This document shows positions 1 to 6,143 of a stretch of DNA of 7,983 nucleotides, in pieces; the first letter of the stretch is position 1, and each line of letters begins with the position of its first letter. Below the pieces are notes generated by a model. It saw only the letters and a list, made by a program, of their open reading frames with translations, was not told the DNA's origin and made no database searches. Made by a program: the position numbers and the translations under genes. The DNA is from Gammaproteobacteria bacterium (lineage in GTDB: Bacteria > Pseudomonadota > Gammaproteobacteria > Steroidobacterales > SZUA-146): the NCBI GenBank assembly GCA_013002925.1, contig JABDLQ010000308.1:1-7983 (forward strand). Direction: 5' to 3'.

Positions 1-929
1 CCATCGCGCATCTGCTGCCAGCCAAGGTGAATCTCCAGAGCGTCCAGCCAGCGACCATACCCTGCCGACTTATGGCTGCCATGAACAAACAAGCGCGAAT
101 TGGGCATAAACAAGAACTGTTGGGATGCCGGCTGCGTCTGCCCAAAACCAGGCACCAGCTCGTCGTAACGCGGTGTTGCCGGTTGTTCAAGAAACTGCAC
201 TGACAGGTCCCATAACCGGTCCTGTTTGTCGGTCAGCACGGTAAACGCGGAAGCCGCACGTGCCCGATACCCGCTTGGCGCCTGCACCTGTCGGTCTGCC
301 GCACGAACATCGTCGAAGGACTGATATGAAAAACTGGCGCCCGTGGCAAATCCATCACGCCCTGACGCGACAGCTGCATTAAAGGTCTGGCCCAGCGTAC
401 TGCTGTCGTACGCTACGCGGAACCGCGATTGTGTATTCCATTGCTCCCCGGTAAAGCTCGGGCGTGACGAGATCAGGTGCACAACCCCGCCCATTGCATC
501 GCTGCCATAGATCGAGGACAGCGGGCCGCGCACAATGTCGGAGCGCTCGATAATCCACGGATCAATCAGCGCCAGATATTGGTTGGGTGCGTTGCGAAAC
601 AGGGCATTGTTCAAACGCATGCCATCCACCAGATGGAGAATTTCCGACCCTTTCAACCCGCGAATAATCGCCGTGCCCTGACCCGGCGTGGTTTGCTGCA
701 CAAACACTCCGGGCGCACCTTTCAACGCGTCGGTGATGATGGCCGGCTGTGACTGGGCCAGAGACTCGCGGCTCACGATGCTCACCGCACTGACACTCTC
801 ACGGGCATCCTTGGTGCCACGGATTGCGGTTACATGGATTTCTTCAAGTGCGGCGCCCACAGCGGCAGTCGCGGTAAGCGCCTGCGCGCAAGCGACCAGC
901 ATTCCAGCTGTAATCAGTTTTTTGAACAT
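1..929 (-). CDS. TonB-dependent outer-membrane receptor, N-terminal 309 residues (truncated by window edge)
   Basis: The first 309 codons are open, with no stop, up to the left edge, so the gene continues outside the window. The ATG at 929 begins a signal peptide (MFKK, then a hydrophobic run to about residue 26). A TonB-box-like segment EEIHVTA lies at residues 29-35. A plug domain follows at about 45-155, with typical stretches such as GAPGVFVQQ, IIRGLKG, VDGMRLN and VRGPLSSIYGSDAMGGVV (133-150). From about 155 the alternating polar/aromatic pattern suits the first beta-barrel strands. Such proteins import iron chelates, haem, cobalamin or other ligands across the outer membrane using TonB-ExbBD energy. 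The plug wording resembles haem/haemoglobin-type receptors, but the ligand cannot be fixed from this part. The ribosome site is weak (GGTG just before the ATG). I found no convincing Fur box in the 99 bp upstream. Family call firm; ligand unknown. Confidence 0.93.
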   Translation of the reverse strand, partial: MFKKLITAGMLVACAQALTATAAVGAALEEIHVTAIRGTKDARESVSAVSIVSRESLAQSQPAIITDALKGAPGVFVQQTTPGQGTAIIRGLKGSEILHLVDGMRLNNALFRNAPNQYLALIDPWIIERSDIVRGPLSSIYGSDAMGGVVHLISSRPSFTGEQWNTQSRFRVAYDSSTLGQTFNAAVASGRDGFATGASFSYQSFDDVRAADRQVQAPSGYRARAASAFTVLTDKQDRLWDLSVQFLEQPATPRYDELVPGFGQTQPASQQFLFMPNSRLFVHGSHKSAGYGRWLDALEIHLGWQQMRD

Positions 930-1028
930 GTGGCACCAAAATTTGTGTTGTCTACCGGCACAACCAACGAGCACCTCGATTCAGGGGCGCTTATCATAGC
1001 GAATAGCCTTACGAAAAACGATGGTAAA

Positions 1029-1226
1029 TCAGTGCAATCTTACCCAGTGATGCACACGCACTGATTTGGCCTTGAGGTTCAGATTATCGGCCAGGATTTC
1101 GGCAACGTCGTCATAATCGAGTAACTCTCCGAATTTGTCGTCCACCTCGACAATGCGGCCCTGCTCATCGGCCCGGTTGGTCGGGTTCGGTTGAATACTG
1201 AATGCGGCGTAATAACGTGCGATCAT
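1029..1226 (-). CDS. Small acidic hypothetical protein, 65 aa
   Basis: A short reading frame whose C-terminal two thirds look protein-like: an acidic helix-forming segment (residues about 25-50, including VDDKFGELLDYDDVAEILADN) followed by a basic end (KAKSVRVHHWVRLH). I do not recognise a family. An in-frame TGA lies two codons before the ATG, so the start cannot be moved upstream. A GAGGA stretch abuts the ATG with no spacing, which is a poor arrangement for initiation. It reads in the same direction as the TonB receptor, with 99 bp between them and no terminator visible. Codon choice resembles that of its neighbours. It is soluble, with no signal peptide or membrane segment. A competing frame (1165-1275) overlaps its 5' part. 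Existence is moderately likely; function unknown. Confidence 0.5.
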   Translation of the reverse strand: MIARYYAAFSIQPNPTNRADEQGRIVEVDDKFGELLDYDDVAEILADNLNLKAKSVRVHHWVRLH

Positions 1227-1350
1227 TCCTCATGATATCCACCGGCACCTGAATGCGCCGTGAAGGAGTGCGCATAATCGGTAATTGGTGTCGCAGATAC
1301 CCGGCACGGGGTCGTCAGAATTTTTTACAAGACCGCTTATTCGGCTTTTC

Positions 1351-1380
1351 CATCAAAACATAAGACGCTGTATTTTATGT
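1351..1380 (+). promoter_or_regulatory. Candidate IHF site and inverted repeat upstream of the -24/-12 promoter
   Basis: Positions 1351-1363 match the IHF consensus WATCAANNNNTTR at all but two positions. IHF commonly bends DNA between activator sites and sigma-54 promoters. Overlapping it, ACATAA (1358-1363) and TTATGT (1375-1380) form a perfect 6-bp inverted repeat with an 11-bp spacer, which could be an activator site. Both are short and in AT-rich DNA, so chance is a real alternative. Confidence 0.25.
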
Positions 1381-1390
1381 GATTAATTAG

Positions 1391-1406
1391 TTGGCCCGAA
1401 TATTGC
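1391..1406 (+). promoter_or_regulatory. Sigma-54 (RpoN) -24/-12 promoter
   Basis: The bases TTGGCCCG, four bases, then TTGC match the RpoN consensus TTGGCACG-N4-TTGC at every fixed position except one (A to C in the -24 box). The invariant GG (1393-1394) and GC (1405-1406) are separated by exactly 10 bp, as required. The site is intergenic, in AT-rich DNA, and points toward an intrinsic terminator about 90 bp downstream. Predicted transcription start is about 1418 (1417-1420). No protein gene lies on the plus strand downstream, which points to an RNA product. Confidence 0.65.
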
Positions 1407-1417
1407 ATGAACATTAT

Positions 1418-1518
1418 TGAAAACAACAGTCCGCGGTATGGTTCGTATTGGAACGGCAATTACCGAATAAAATAATAATAAGAAAAACTGCAGCCCCGCG
1501 ATCAGCGGGGTTTTTTTT
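1418..1518 (+). ncRNA. Candidate RpoN-dependent small RNA, about 100 nt
   Basis: The 5' end is placed 12 bp after the GC of the sigma-54 promoter, and the 3' end at the T-tract of the terminator. The predicted RNA has a short A-rich 5' end. A stem-loop follows: CGGUA (1434-1438) pairs with UACCG (1461-1465), enclosing an inner GUUC/GAAC stem (1441-1444 with 1451-1454) and a six-base loop. Then comes an unpaired run of about 24 nt (1466-1489) made almost wholly of A-R-N triplets, the motif bound by the distal face of Hfq. Last is the terminator hairpin. Only one GGA lies in a loop, so a CsrA/RsmA sponge is unlikely. A 22-codon frame (1407-1475) begins upstream of the predicted start and lacks a ribosome site, so I treat the RNA as non-coding. 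It lies tail-to-tail with the GAF-GGDEF-EAL gene. I do not recognise a known RNA family. Confidence 0.5.
1494..1518 (+). terminator. Rho-independent terminator of the candidate sRNA
   Basis: A 6-bp all-GC stem, CCCCGC (1494-1499) with GCGGGG (1505-1510), encloses a five-base GATCA loop and is followed at once by eight T (1511-1518). The orientation favours plus-strand transcripts. On the minus strand the hairpin is followed by CTGCAG and then five T, a weaker arrangement that may still serve the GAF-GGDEF-EAL gene ending at 1539. Confidence 0.85.
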
Positions 1519-1538
1519 ATTCCAGAGCGGGTCTGCTG

Positions 1539-3812
1539 CTAACCTCCGACCTGCAAATTCACGACGGTTTCTTCGAGGTTATTCTGCTCCGACACCGTTT
1601 GCGGCGAACCCAGTGCGGCGGTGAATTCGACCAGCCGTTCCATCAATGGAGCGGGTTTTCCCACATGATAGCCCTGGGCATAGTCAACGCCCATTTCTCC
1701 TAGTTTTTGCAAGATGGCATCATTTTCCACAAATTCGGCGATCGTATGCAGACCCATTTCCTTGCCGATTTGGGAGATTGCGCGGACCATCGAAGCGGAA
1801 ACTCTATCGGTCGCCACTTCTTTTACGAACGCTCCATCAATTTTCAGATAATCGACGGGCAGCGTTTTGAGGTACGCAAACGAACTGAGTCCGGTACCAA
1901 AGTCATCGAGCGAAAAGCGGAATCCCTGGTGTTTCATCTGCTCCATAAATGTTGTGACTTTGCGTATATTAGTGACCGCTGCAGTTTCAGTAATTTCGAA
2001 ACACAAACAACTGGGGTTGATTCCGGTGCGCTCCACCTCGTCGTCAATAAACTTCAGAAAATTGCCATCACTAATGGTCTGCCCGGAGAGGTTTATCGCC
2101 CACGTGCTGTCATTTAACAGACGAGAGGGTAAATTGGCCATCAACATTTTGAGCGTGTTACGCACTACCCAGCGGTCGATCGCCGGCATCAAATTGTAGC
2201 GCTCCGCGGCGTTAATAAATTCAGCCGGAGACAGCAACCCTTCGTTGCCATCAGCAAGTCGCAGCAATATCTCAGTATGCTTTTTACCATTCGGATCATT
2301 AACCGAGCGAATGGGTTGAGCAAACAGCTCAAATTCGTCTTCCCGCAATGCTGTGTGTAGTCGTCCTAACCAGTGAATCTGGGCCTGCCGTCTGATCAGC
2401 ATGGTATTGTCGTTTTGATACAGCTGTACGCGGTCGCGACCCAGATCTTTGGCTGCGGAACAGGCTAATTCCGCAAAGCTAAGCAGGCTAATGATGCTGT
2501 TGGTGTCTGGCTCCATTGGCGCAACACCGATGCTTACACTGACCGGGTAGCGCCGGTTATCCCAACTAAATTCAATTTTACTCACGGCGTCGCGAATTTT
2601 TTCCGCCGTTAATTCGCCTTGTTCGATGGGTTTGTCGGTTAACAGCACCCCAAACTCGCCGCCTCCTAACCTGGAAACCACATCGTTCTCATCAAGACAG
2701 TCTCTAATCACGGCCGAAACGCGCTTGATTAATTCATCGCCCGCGTGATGGCCACTTGTATCGTTAACGACATGCAGTCGATCCACATTGATATTCAGCA
2801 CACAGTGAGCAATGCGTTTGTAGCGCACGACGTACAGGGCTGTTTCGAGATGATATTCAAATCCATTACGCGTCATCATCCCCGAGAGTGAGTCATAGTT
2901 GACCTGGATGATCCGTGACGCCTTATGCGCCATCAGGCCCAGTAGTTTATGATCGCTCCCCGTAAAGTCATTGGCCGCCTGGTTATTGGCCAGCAAAACT
3001 ACGCCTATCACTTCGCTGTTTTCATCAAAGATGGGGGTTGCCAGCATTTTGCAGCTCAGATCCTTGAAGATATGCCTGTGTTCGGCGTCATCGTTATGAA
3101 TCATCGAGGTCTTGCGGTAGGCCACCTGATCGTAGACTTCTGTTTTTGCAATCTGTACCACCTGAGCATAGTCCAAAGCATGAGCATTGCTGCCGATGTG
3201 AGGAATAATCAGCTTCCGATCCGCCATCAGAATCATGCATATAGCCGAATCCAGATATTCAGCCGAGCGTTTTACCAGGTTACGGAGCGCGTCCTGCCCT
3301 TCATCAAAGTACTTGATATTATCCTGAGTGTTGTAGATCAGATTGAGCTCTTCATAGCGTTGCAACAGCTCATCGCCCATGGCATTGAGCTCGCTTTGCT
3401 GCGCAATCTCCACGGCCAGTATTTTTGTGATTCGGTGTATCGATGACGACAACGTGTTGTAATCCAGCGCACTATCGCTTTGATCAACGAGCACGAAAAT
3501 GCCCGCCATCGCGTTGTCAGCCACGTCACAAATACTGGTAATGTACGCTGAAGTTGTTTCCGAAACAGAGCAGCGGCGAATATTTCGTCCGGTAAACGGC
3601 CAGTCTGGCACAGCGTTGTTCAAAGCCGCCAGGGCTGGTGCATAGGCTCCCTGAGAGTTTTGCGTCAATGCCCAGATACGCTTCCCCTTGAGGTCGCATA
3701 CCACCACAGCCAGGGCTCCGGTCAAGCCTGCCCGGACCAGCCAGCTGTATTTTGAAAAATCGATGGACCGCAGAGCCATGCCGAAACGGGCTGCGCTGGT
3801 TTCAGGATCCAT
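1539..3812 (-). CDS. GAF-GGDEF-EAL protein, probable c-di-GMP phosphodiesterase with degenerate GGDEF domain
   Basis: 757 residues, no signal peptide or membrane segment, so cytoplasmic. Residues 1-145 are an unassigned sensor-like region ending in a coiled linker. About 155-305 looks like a GAF domain. The GGDEF domain (about 305-465) carries GGGEF at 383-387: the acidic third residue that binds metal is Gly385, and the inhibitory-site arginine is replaced (DEND, 374-377), so cyclase activity is unlikely. The EAL domain (about 480-735) keeps its catalytic set: EIL at 514-516, Asn574, Glu606/Glu609, DDFGTG from 636, Lys657, Glu693/Glu696 and Gln713. The likely role is hydrolysis of c-di-GMP to pGpG, with the GGDEF part perhaps regulatory. 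The ATG overlaps the stop of the upstream receiver gene by one base (TGATG), and its own ribosome site is weak, so translation is probably coupled. No gene symbol can be justified. Confidence 0.93.
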   Translation of the reverse strand: MDPETSAARFGMALRSIDFSKYSWLVRAGLTGALAVVVCDLKGKRIWALTQNSQGAYAPALAALNNAVPDWPFTGRNIRRCSVSETTSAYITSICDVADNAMAGIFVLVDQSDSALDYNTLSSSIHRITKILAVEIAQQSELNAMGDELLQRYEELNLIYNTQDNIKYFDEGQDALRNLVKRSAEYLDSAICMILMADRKLIIPHIGSNAHALDYAQVVQIAKTEVYDQVAYRKTSMIHNDDAEHRHIFKDLSCKMLATPIFDENSEVIGVVLLANNQAANDFTGSDHKLLGLMAHKASRIIQVNYDSLSGMMTRNGFEYHLETALYVVRYKRIAHCVLNINVDRLHVVNDTSGHHAGDELIKRVSAVIRDCLDENDVVSRLGGGEFGVLLTDKPIEQGELTAEKIRDAVSKIEFSWDNRRYPVSVSIGVAPMEPDTNSIISLLSFAELACSAAKDLGRDRVQLYQNDNTMLIRRQAQIHWLGRLHTALREDEFELFAQPIRSVNDPNGKKHTEILLRLADGNEGLLSPAEFINAAERYNLMPAIDRWVVRNTLKMLMANLPSRLLNDSTWAINLSGQTISDGNFLKFIDDEVERTGINPSCLCFEITETAAVTNIRKVTTFMEQMKHQGFRFSLDDFGTGLSSFAYLKTLPVDYLKIDGAFVKEVATDRVSASMVRAISQIGKEMGLHTIAEFVENDAILQKLGEMGVDYAQGYHVGKPAPLMERLVEFTAALGSPQTVSEQNNLEETVVNLQVGG

Positions 3813-4201
3813 CAGGCTGCCTGGCCCTGGTGCTTTTGCATCGCCTCGATTAAGAATCTCAGACTAATGGGTTTGTCGATAATACGAAAATTGGAAAACC
3901 ACTGGCTCCAGCGTGCATGAATATCTTGGGCCACATCCGACATCACAAAAACGGGAAACGTGCGCTCTGCCAGGTCGGCCTGCAAACGCCGACAAAACTC
4001 TTCACCACCCATCGGACGCAAATCGGTCGCAACAATCAGAAAATCGGGCTGTTGTTCAGCGAGGACGTCGAGTGCCCGTTCCGGAGTAGGCAGGTAGCGG
4101 GCCAAATAGCCGGCTTTGGTCAGACCACGGCAAATGATATGCGCCAGGAATGCTTCTTTTTCGAGAACAAAAACTTTTGCTTTGTGCTGTTCTACTTCCA
4201 T
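3812..4201 (-). CDS. Stand-alone receiver-like (REC) protein, 129 aa, with atypical acidic pocket
   Basis: The length and alternating strand/helix pattern fit a single CheY-like receiver domain with no output domain. The first strand is KVFVLEKEAF: the usual Asp-Asp of the acidic pocket is Glu14-Lys15. The third strand gives IVATDLRPMGGEEF. Asp60 is the likely phosphoacceptor by comparison with the common TDLRMPGMDG pattern, but the following loop is two residues shorter. The conserved Lys is present in DKP (Lys110), and Ser88 stands at the usual Ser/Thr position. Phosphorylation is therefore uncertain. It is co-transcribed and translationally coupled (one-base overlap) with the GAF-GGDEF-EAL gene, so it probably controls that enzyme or shares its input. 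No histidine kinase is present in the window. The start ATG has only a weak ribosome site (AAG just upstream). Confidence 0.85.
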   Translation of the reverse strand: MEVEQHKAKVFVLEKEAFLAHIICRGLTKAGYLARYLPTPERALDVLAEQQPDFLIVATDLRPMGGEEFCRRLQADLAERTFPVFVMSDVAQDIHARWSQWFSNFRIIDKPISLRFLIEAMQKHQGQAA

Positions 4202-4301
4202 CTTGAGCGCGCACGGCCAGTTGCAATGAGATATCGGAAGTGTGCCATTCCTGCTGACCCGCTAGCGTGATGCCGTTCTCAATCGCACTTTTCCAGCGGC
4301 C

Positions 4302-4312
4302 TGTAAGTTACA
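4302..4312. repeat. Perfect 11-bp palindrome TGTAA-G-TTACA upstream of the receiver gene
   Basis: This lies in the 156-bp gap between gshA and the receiver gene, about 100 bp before the receiver ATG. It is a 5-1-5 inverted repeat, and a related sequence GTAAAACTTA lies 8 bp further upstream (4321-4330). It could be an operator for the receiver/EAL unit. I see no convincing -35/-10 pair in this gap, and no strong terminator after gshA: only ACCT/AGGT with a four-base loop, followed by ten T just beyond the stop. Read-through from gshA is therefore possible. Confidence 0.35.
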
Positions 4313-4357
4313 CAGCTTATGTAAAACTTATCGGTGCAACAGCATGCAAAAAAAAAA

Positions 4358-5944
4358 TTATTTACCTGACGAGGTCTGCGCGAAAAAACGCGCCAGGTAG
4401 TCTTCGAAACTCCCGCTATCTGCAGCTTCGACTTCGCGTGCCTTTTGATGCGACTGCTGCGAAATATCGACCAGGGACTCCCGGGTTTGTGCACTTAGCT
4501 GCGTGTGCTCCTGCAAATAGCTTGAGTTTGCTGATGCGCATCGCATACCAAACTCGTGGTAGCTCACATCGTCATCGTGGAGTGCCTGCAACACCCGGGC
4601 CGACGGGGTTGCATCCAGCGTATTTACCACATCGAGCTGATGCTCCACTGCATCCTGATACCGGGTGTCGGACTGCTGTGTATCCAGATACTCGGCAACC
4701 TCGACAACTTGCTCCAGAATGCGCTGCGCCCAGTCGTGCATCGCAATGGTCGCGCCCCCTCGCTGCAGCAAAAGCCCGGGTTCACGCCCTCGCAAGGCTA
4801 CCAGGTTATCATTGGTAGCAATATCCACCTGCTCGACCGGGCTGATCGCCGGGCTCGATGTCAACGCACAGTGAATCAACAAACACTCCACAAAATCGAG
4901 CTGTTTCTGGTTGACACCAACTGGTGCAAACGGATCAATATCCAGTGAACGAATTTCAACATACTCAACGCCGCGAGTACGCAAAGCGACTGTCGGCTTT
5001 TCGCCGCTCCTGGCAACACGCTTGGGGCGCACAACGCTATAAAATTCGTTTGATATTTGCAGAATATTGGTTGATATCTGCAATCGTTTGTCACCTTCGT
5101 AGAGTCCGATTTTTTCGTACGGCGCATGTGGCGTTGAGATTGCCCGCACCAGGCCCGCCACATATTCATCGAGACTGTTTACAGATATATTGAGACTGGA
5201 CTGGGCATTGTTGCTATATCCTATATCGCTCATCCTTAACGACGTTGCGTAGCGGCCTCCGGCTGTCATGTCATCAAGTTCTTCCAACCCTCCGCTGGCG
5301 CCCTGAAAAAACGACTTGCAGACCGCCGGCGAACTGCCAAAAAGATACAGAATCAACCAGGAAACCCGTTTGAAGTTTCTCACCAGGGCAAAATAACAGG
5401 CGTTTTGAAATTCCCGCGCGTTGTGCTTTTCACCCGACAGTTCCCGCAACAATGGCCACAGTTCCCGTGGCAGCGAATAATTAAAATGCACACCCGCGAT
5501 CGTCTGCATCACCCGTCCGTAACGCAGCCCGAGCCCCCGCCGGTACACCGTTTTCATCTGGCCAATGTTTGATGGGCCATACCGTGCCAGCGGAATCCGG
5601 GCATCATTTGCAAAACCACACGGCATACTGCAAGGCCACAGAGTTTCACCCTGCAGATGCTCCAGCGTGAATCGATGCAGATCCTCAAGAAACCGGATTG
5701 CCCTGGTATTGTCGGTAAGTGCCGGCGTCACAAACTCCAGCAGGCTTTCGGCAAAGTCCGTAGTAATAAATGGGTGGGTGAGCGCCGAACCCAGCGCCGG
5801 AGGGTGATCAGTTAGCGCCAGGGAGCCGTCGGCACGGGATACCCGTAACGATTCTTTCTCGATTCCACGTCGTCCCTGACAAATCACTTTTGAACCATGG
5901 TGCTCCACCAGGCGCCGTAGAGTATTTTCCGGCATGCAGTACAT
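4358..5944 (-). CDS. gshA: Glutamate-cysteine ligase (gamma-glutamylcysteine synthetase)
   Basis: This enzyme joins L-glutamate and L-cysteine with ATP in the cytoplasm, the first and rate-limiting step of glutathione synthesis. The 528-residue length is close to the 518 of E. coli GshA, and family stretches appear in order: RGIEKESLRV (26-35), TTDFAESLLEFVTP (61-74), YGPSNIGQMKT, MQTIAGVHFNYSLP, LFGSSPAVCKSF, ATSLRMSDIGYSN and YVEIRSLDIDPFAP. The acidic residues near the N terminus (Glu29, Glu31, Glu66, Glu70) fall where the family binds metal and ATP. The ATG at 5944 is chosen because AGGAG lies nine bases upstream; a second ATG three codons later is less well placed. No sign of truncation or frameshift. 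The gene is divergent from the membrane GGDEF gene. Its leader holds a perfect inverted repeat (6007-6026). Ten T follow immediately after the stop. Confidence 0.98.
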   Translation of the reverse strand: MYCMPENTLRRLVEHHGSKVICQGRRGIEKESLRVSRADGSLALTDHPPALGSALTHPFITTDFAESLLEFVTPALTDNTRAIRFLEDLHRFTLEHLQGETLWPCSMPCGFANDARIPLARYGPSNIGQMKTVYRRGLGLRYGRVMQTIAGVHFNYSLPRELWPLLRELSGEKHNAREFQNACYFALVRNFKRVSWLILYLFGSSPAVCKSFFQGASGGLEELDDMTAGGRYATSLRMSDIGYSNNAQSSLNISVNSLDEYVAGLVRAISTPHAPYEKIGLYEGDKRLQISTNILQISNEFYSVVRPKRVARSGEKPTVALRTRGVEYVEIRSLDIDPFAPVGVNQKQLDFVECLLIHCALTSSPAISPVEQVDIATNDNLVALRGREPGLLLQRGGATIAMHDWAQRILEQVVEVAEYLDTQQSDTRYQDAVEHQLDVVNTLDATPSARVLQALHDDDVSYHEFGMRCASANSSYLQEHTQLSAQTRESLVDISQQSHQKAREVEAADSGSFEDYLARFFAQTSSGK

Positions 5945-5953
5945 TAAACTTAG

Positions 5954-5958
5954 CTCCT
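5954..5958 (-). promoter_or_regulatory. Ribosome binding site of gshA
   Basis: AGGAG sits nine bases before the ATG at 5944. This supports the first of two nearby in-frame ATG codons (residues 1 and 4) as the start. Confidence 0.75.
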
Positions 5959-6006
5959 GTAATTCCAGTCACCGTGCTACGTCCAACCTGCACTGATGCC
6001 CGCCTT

Positions 6007-6026
6007 CCCGGTACTGTTTTACCGGG
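6007..6026. repeat. Perfect inverted repeat CCCGGTA-N6-TACCGGG in the gshA leader/promoter
   Basis: Two 7-bp arms with a six-base centre, in the 199-bp divergent region between gshA and the GGDEF gene. It could be an operator: on the minus strand its centre overlaps the best -10 candidate for gshA. It could also be an RNA hairpin in the gshA leader if transcription begins further upstream. It is not a good terminator, because the nearest plus-strand T-run is nine bases away. The octamer GTCACCGT occurs twice nearby (5968-5975 and 6030-6037). Confidence 0.5.
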
Positions 6027-6045
6027 TCTGTCACCGTTTTTTCAA
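6016..6045 (-). promoter_or_regulatory. Weak sigma-70-type promoter candidate for gshA
   Basis: Minus-strand TTGAAA (6045-6040) and TAAAAC (6021-6016) are separated by 18 bp. They match the -35 and -10 consensus at four to five and four of six positions. The predicted start is near 6009, giving a leader of about 65 nt. The -10 lies within the inverted repeat at 6007-6026. Alternatives cannot be excluded. Confidence 0.3.
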
Positions 6046-6143
6046 GCACTGGATTGCCGCAAACCTTGAACTGGTTCGCTGTTTTGTCCTGGCTTTATGT
6101 CTATTCTCCGAGTTTACTCGATTTTCCAACGGGACGTACATCA

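Noticed and set aside
990..1020. Possible Fur box or promoter before the TonB receptor (TATGAT at 998-993 on the minus strand)
   Set aside because: The -10 is acceptable but no -35 of any quality is at the right distance, and the match to the Fur 19-mer is poor.
1407..1475. 22-codon plus-strand frame (MNIIENN...) inside the sRNA region
   Set aside because: Its ATG lies before the predicted sigma-54 start, no ribosome site precedes it, and the A-rich end looks like RNA sequence, not codons. It would regain interest if the real start were further upstream.
2949..3446. 165-codon plus-strand open frame
   Set aside because: It lies wholly antisense to the GAF-GGDEF-EAL gene, whose domains and catalytic residues are unmistakable.
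4348..4357. Run of ten A/T directly after the gshA stop as terminator or phase-variable tract
   Set aside because: The preceding hairpin is only 4 bp and lies within the gshA end. The tract follows the stop, so length change would not alter a protein.
6054..6143. Longer GGDEF protein starting at TTG 6054
   Set aside because: It would place 30 residues before a well-formed signal sequence. The GTG at 6144 starts that signal directly.
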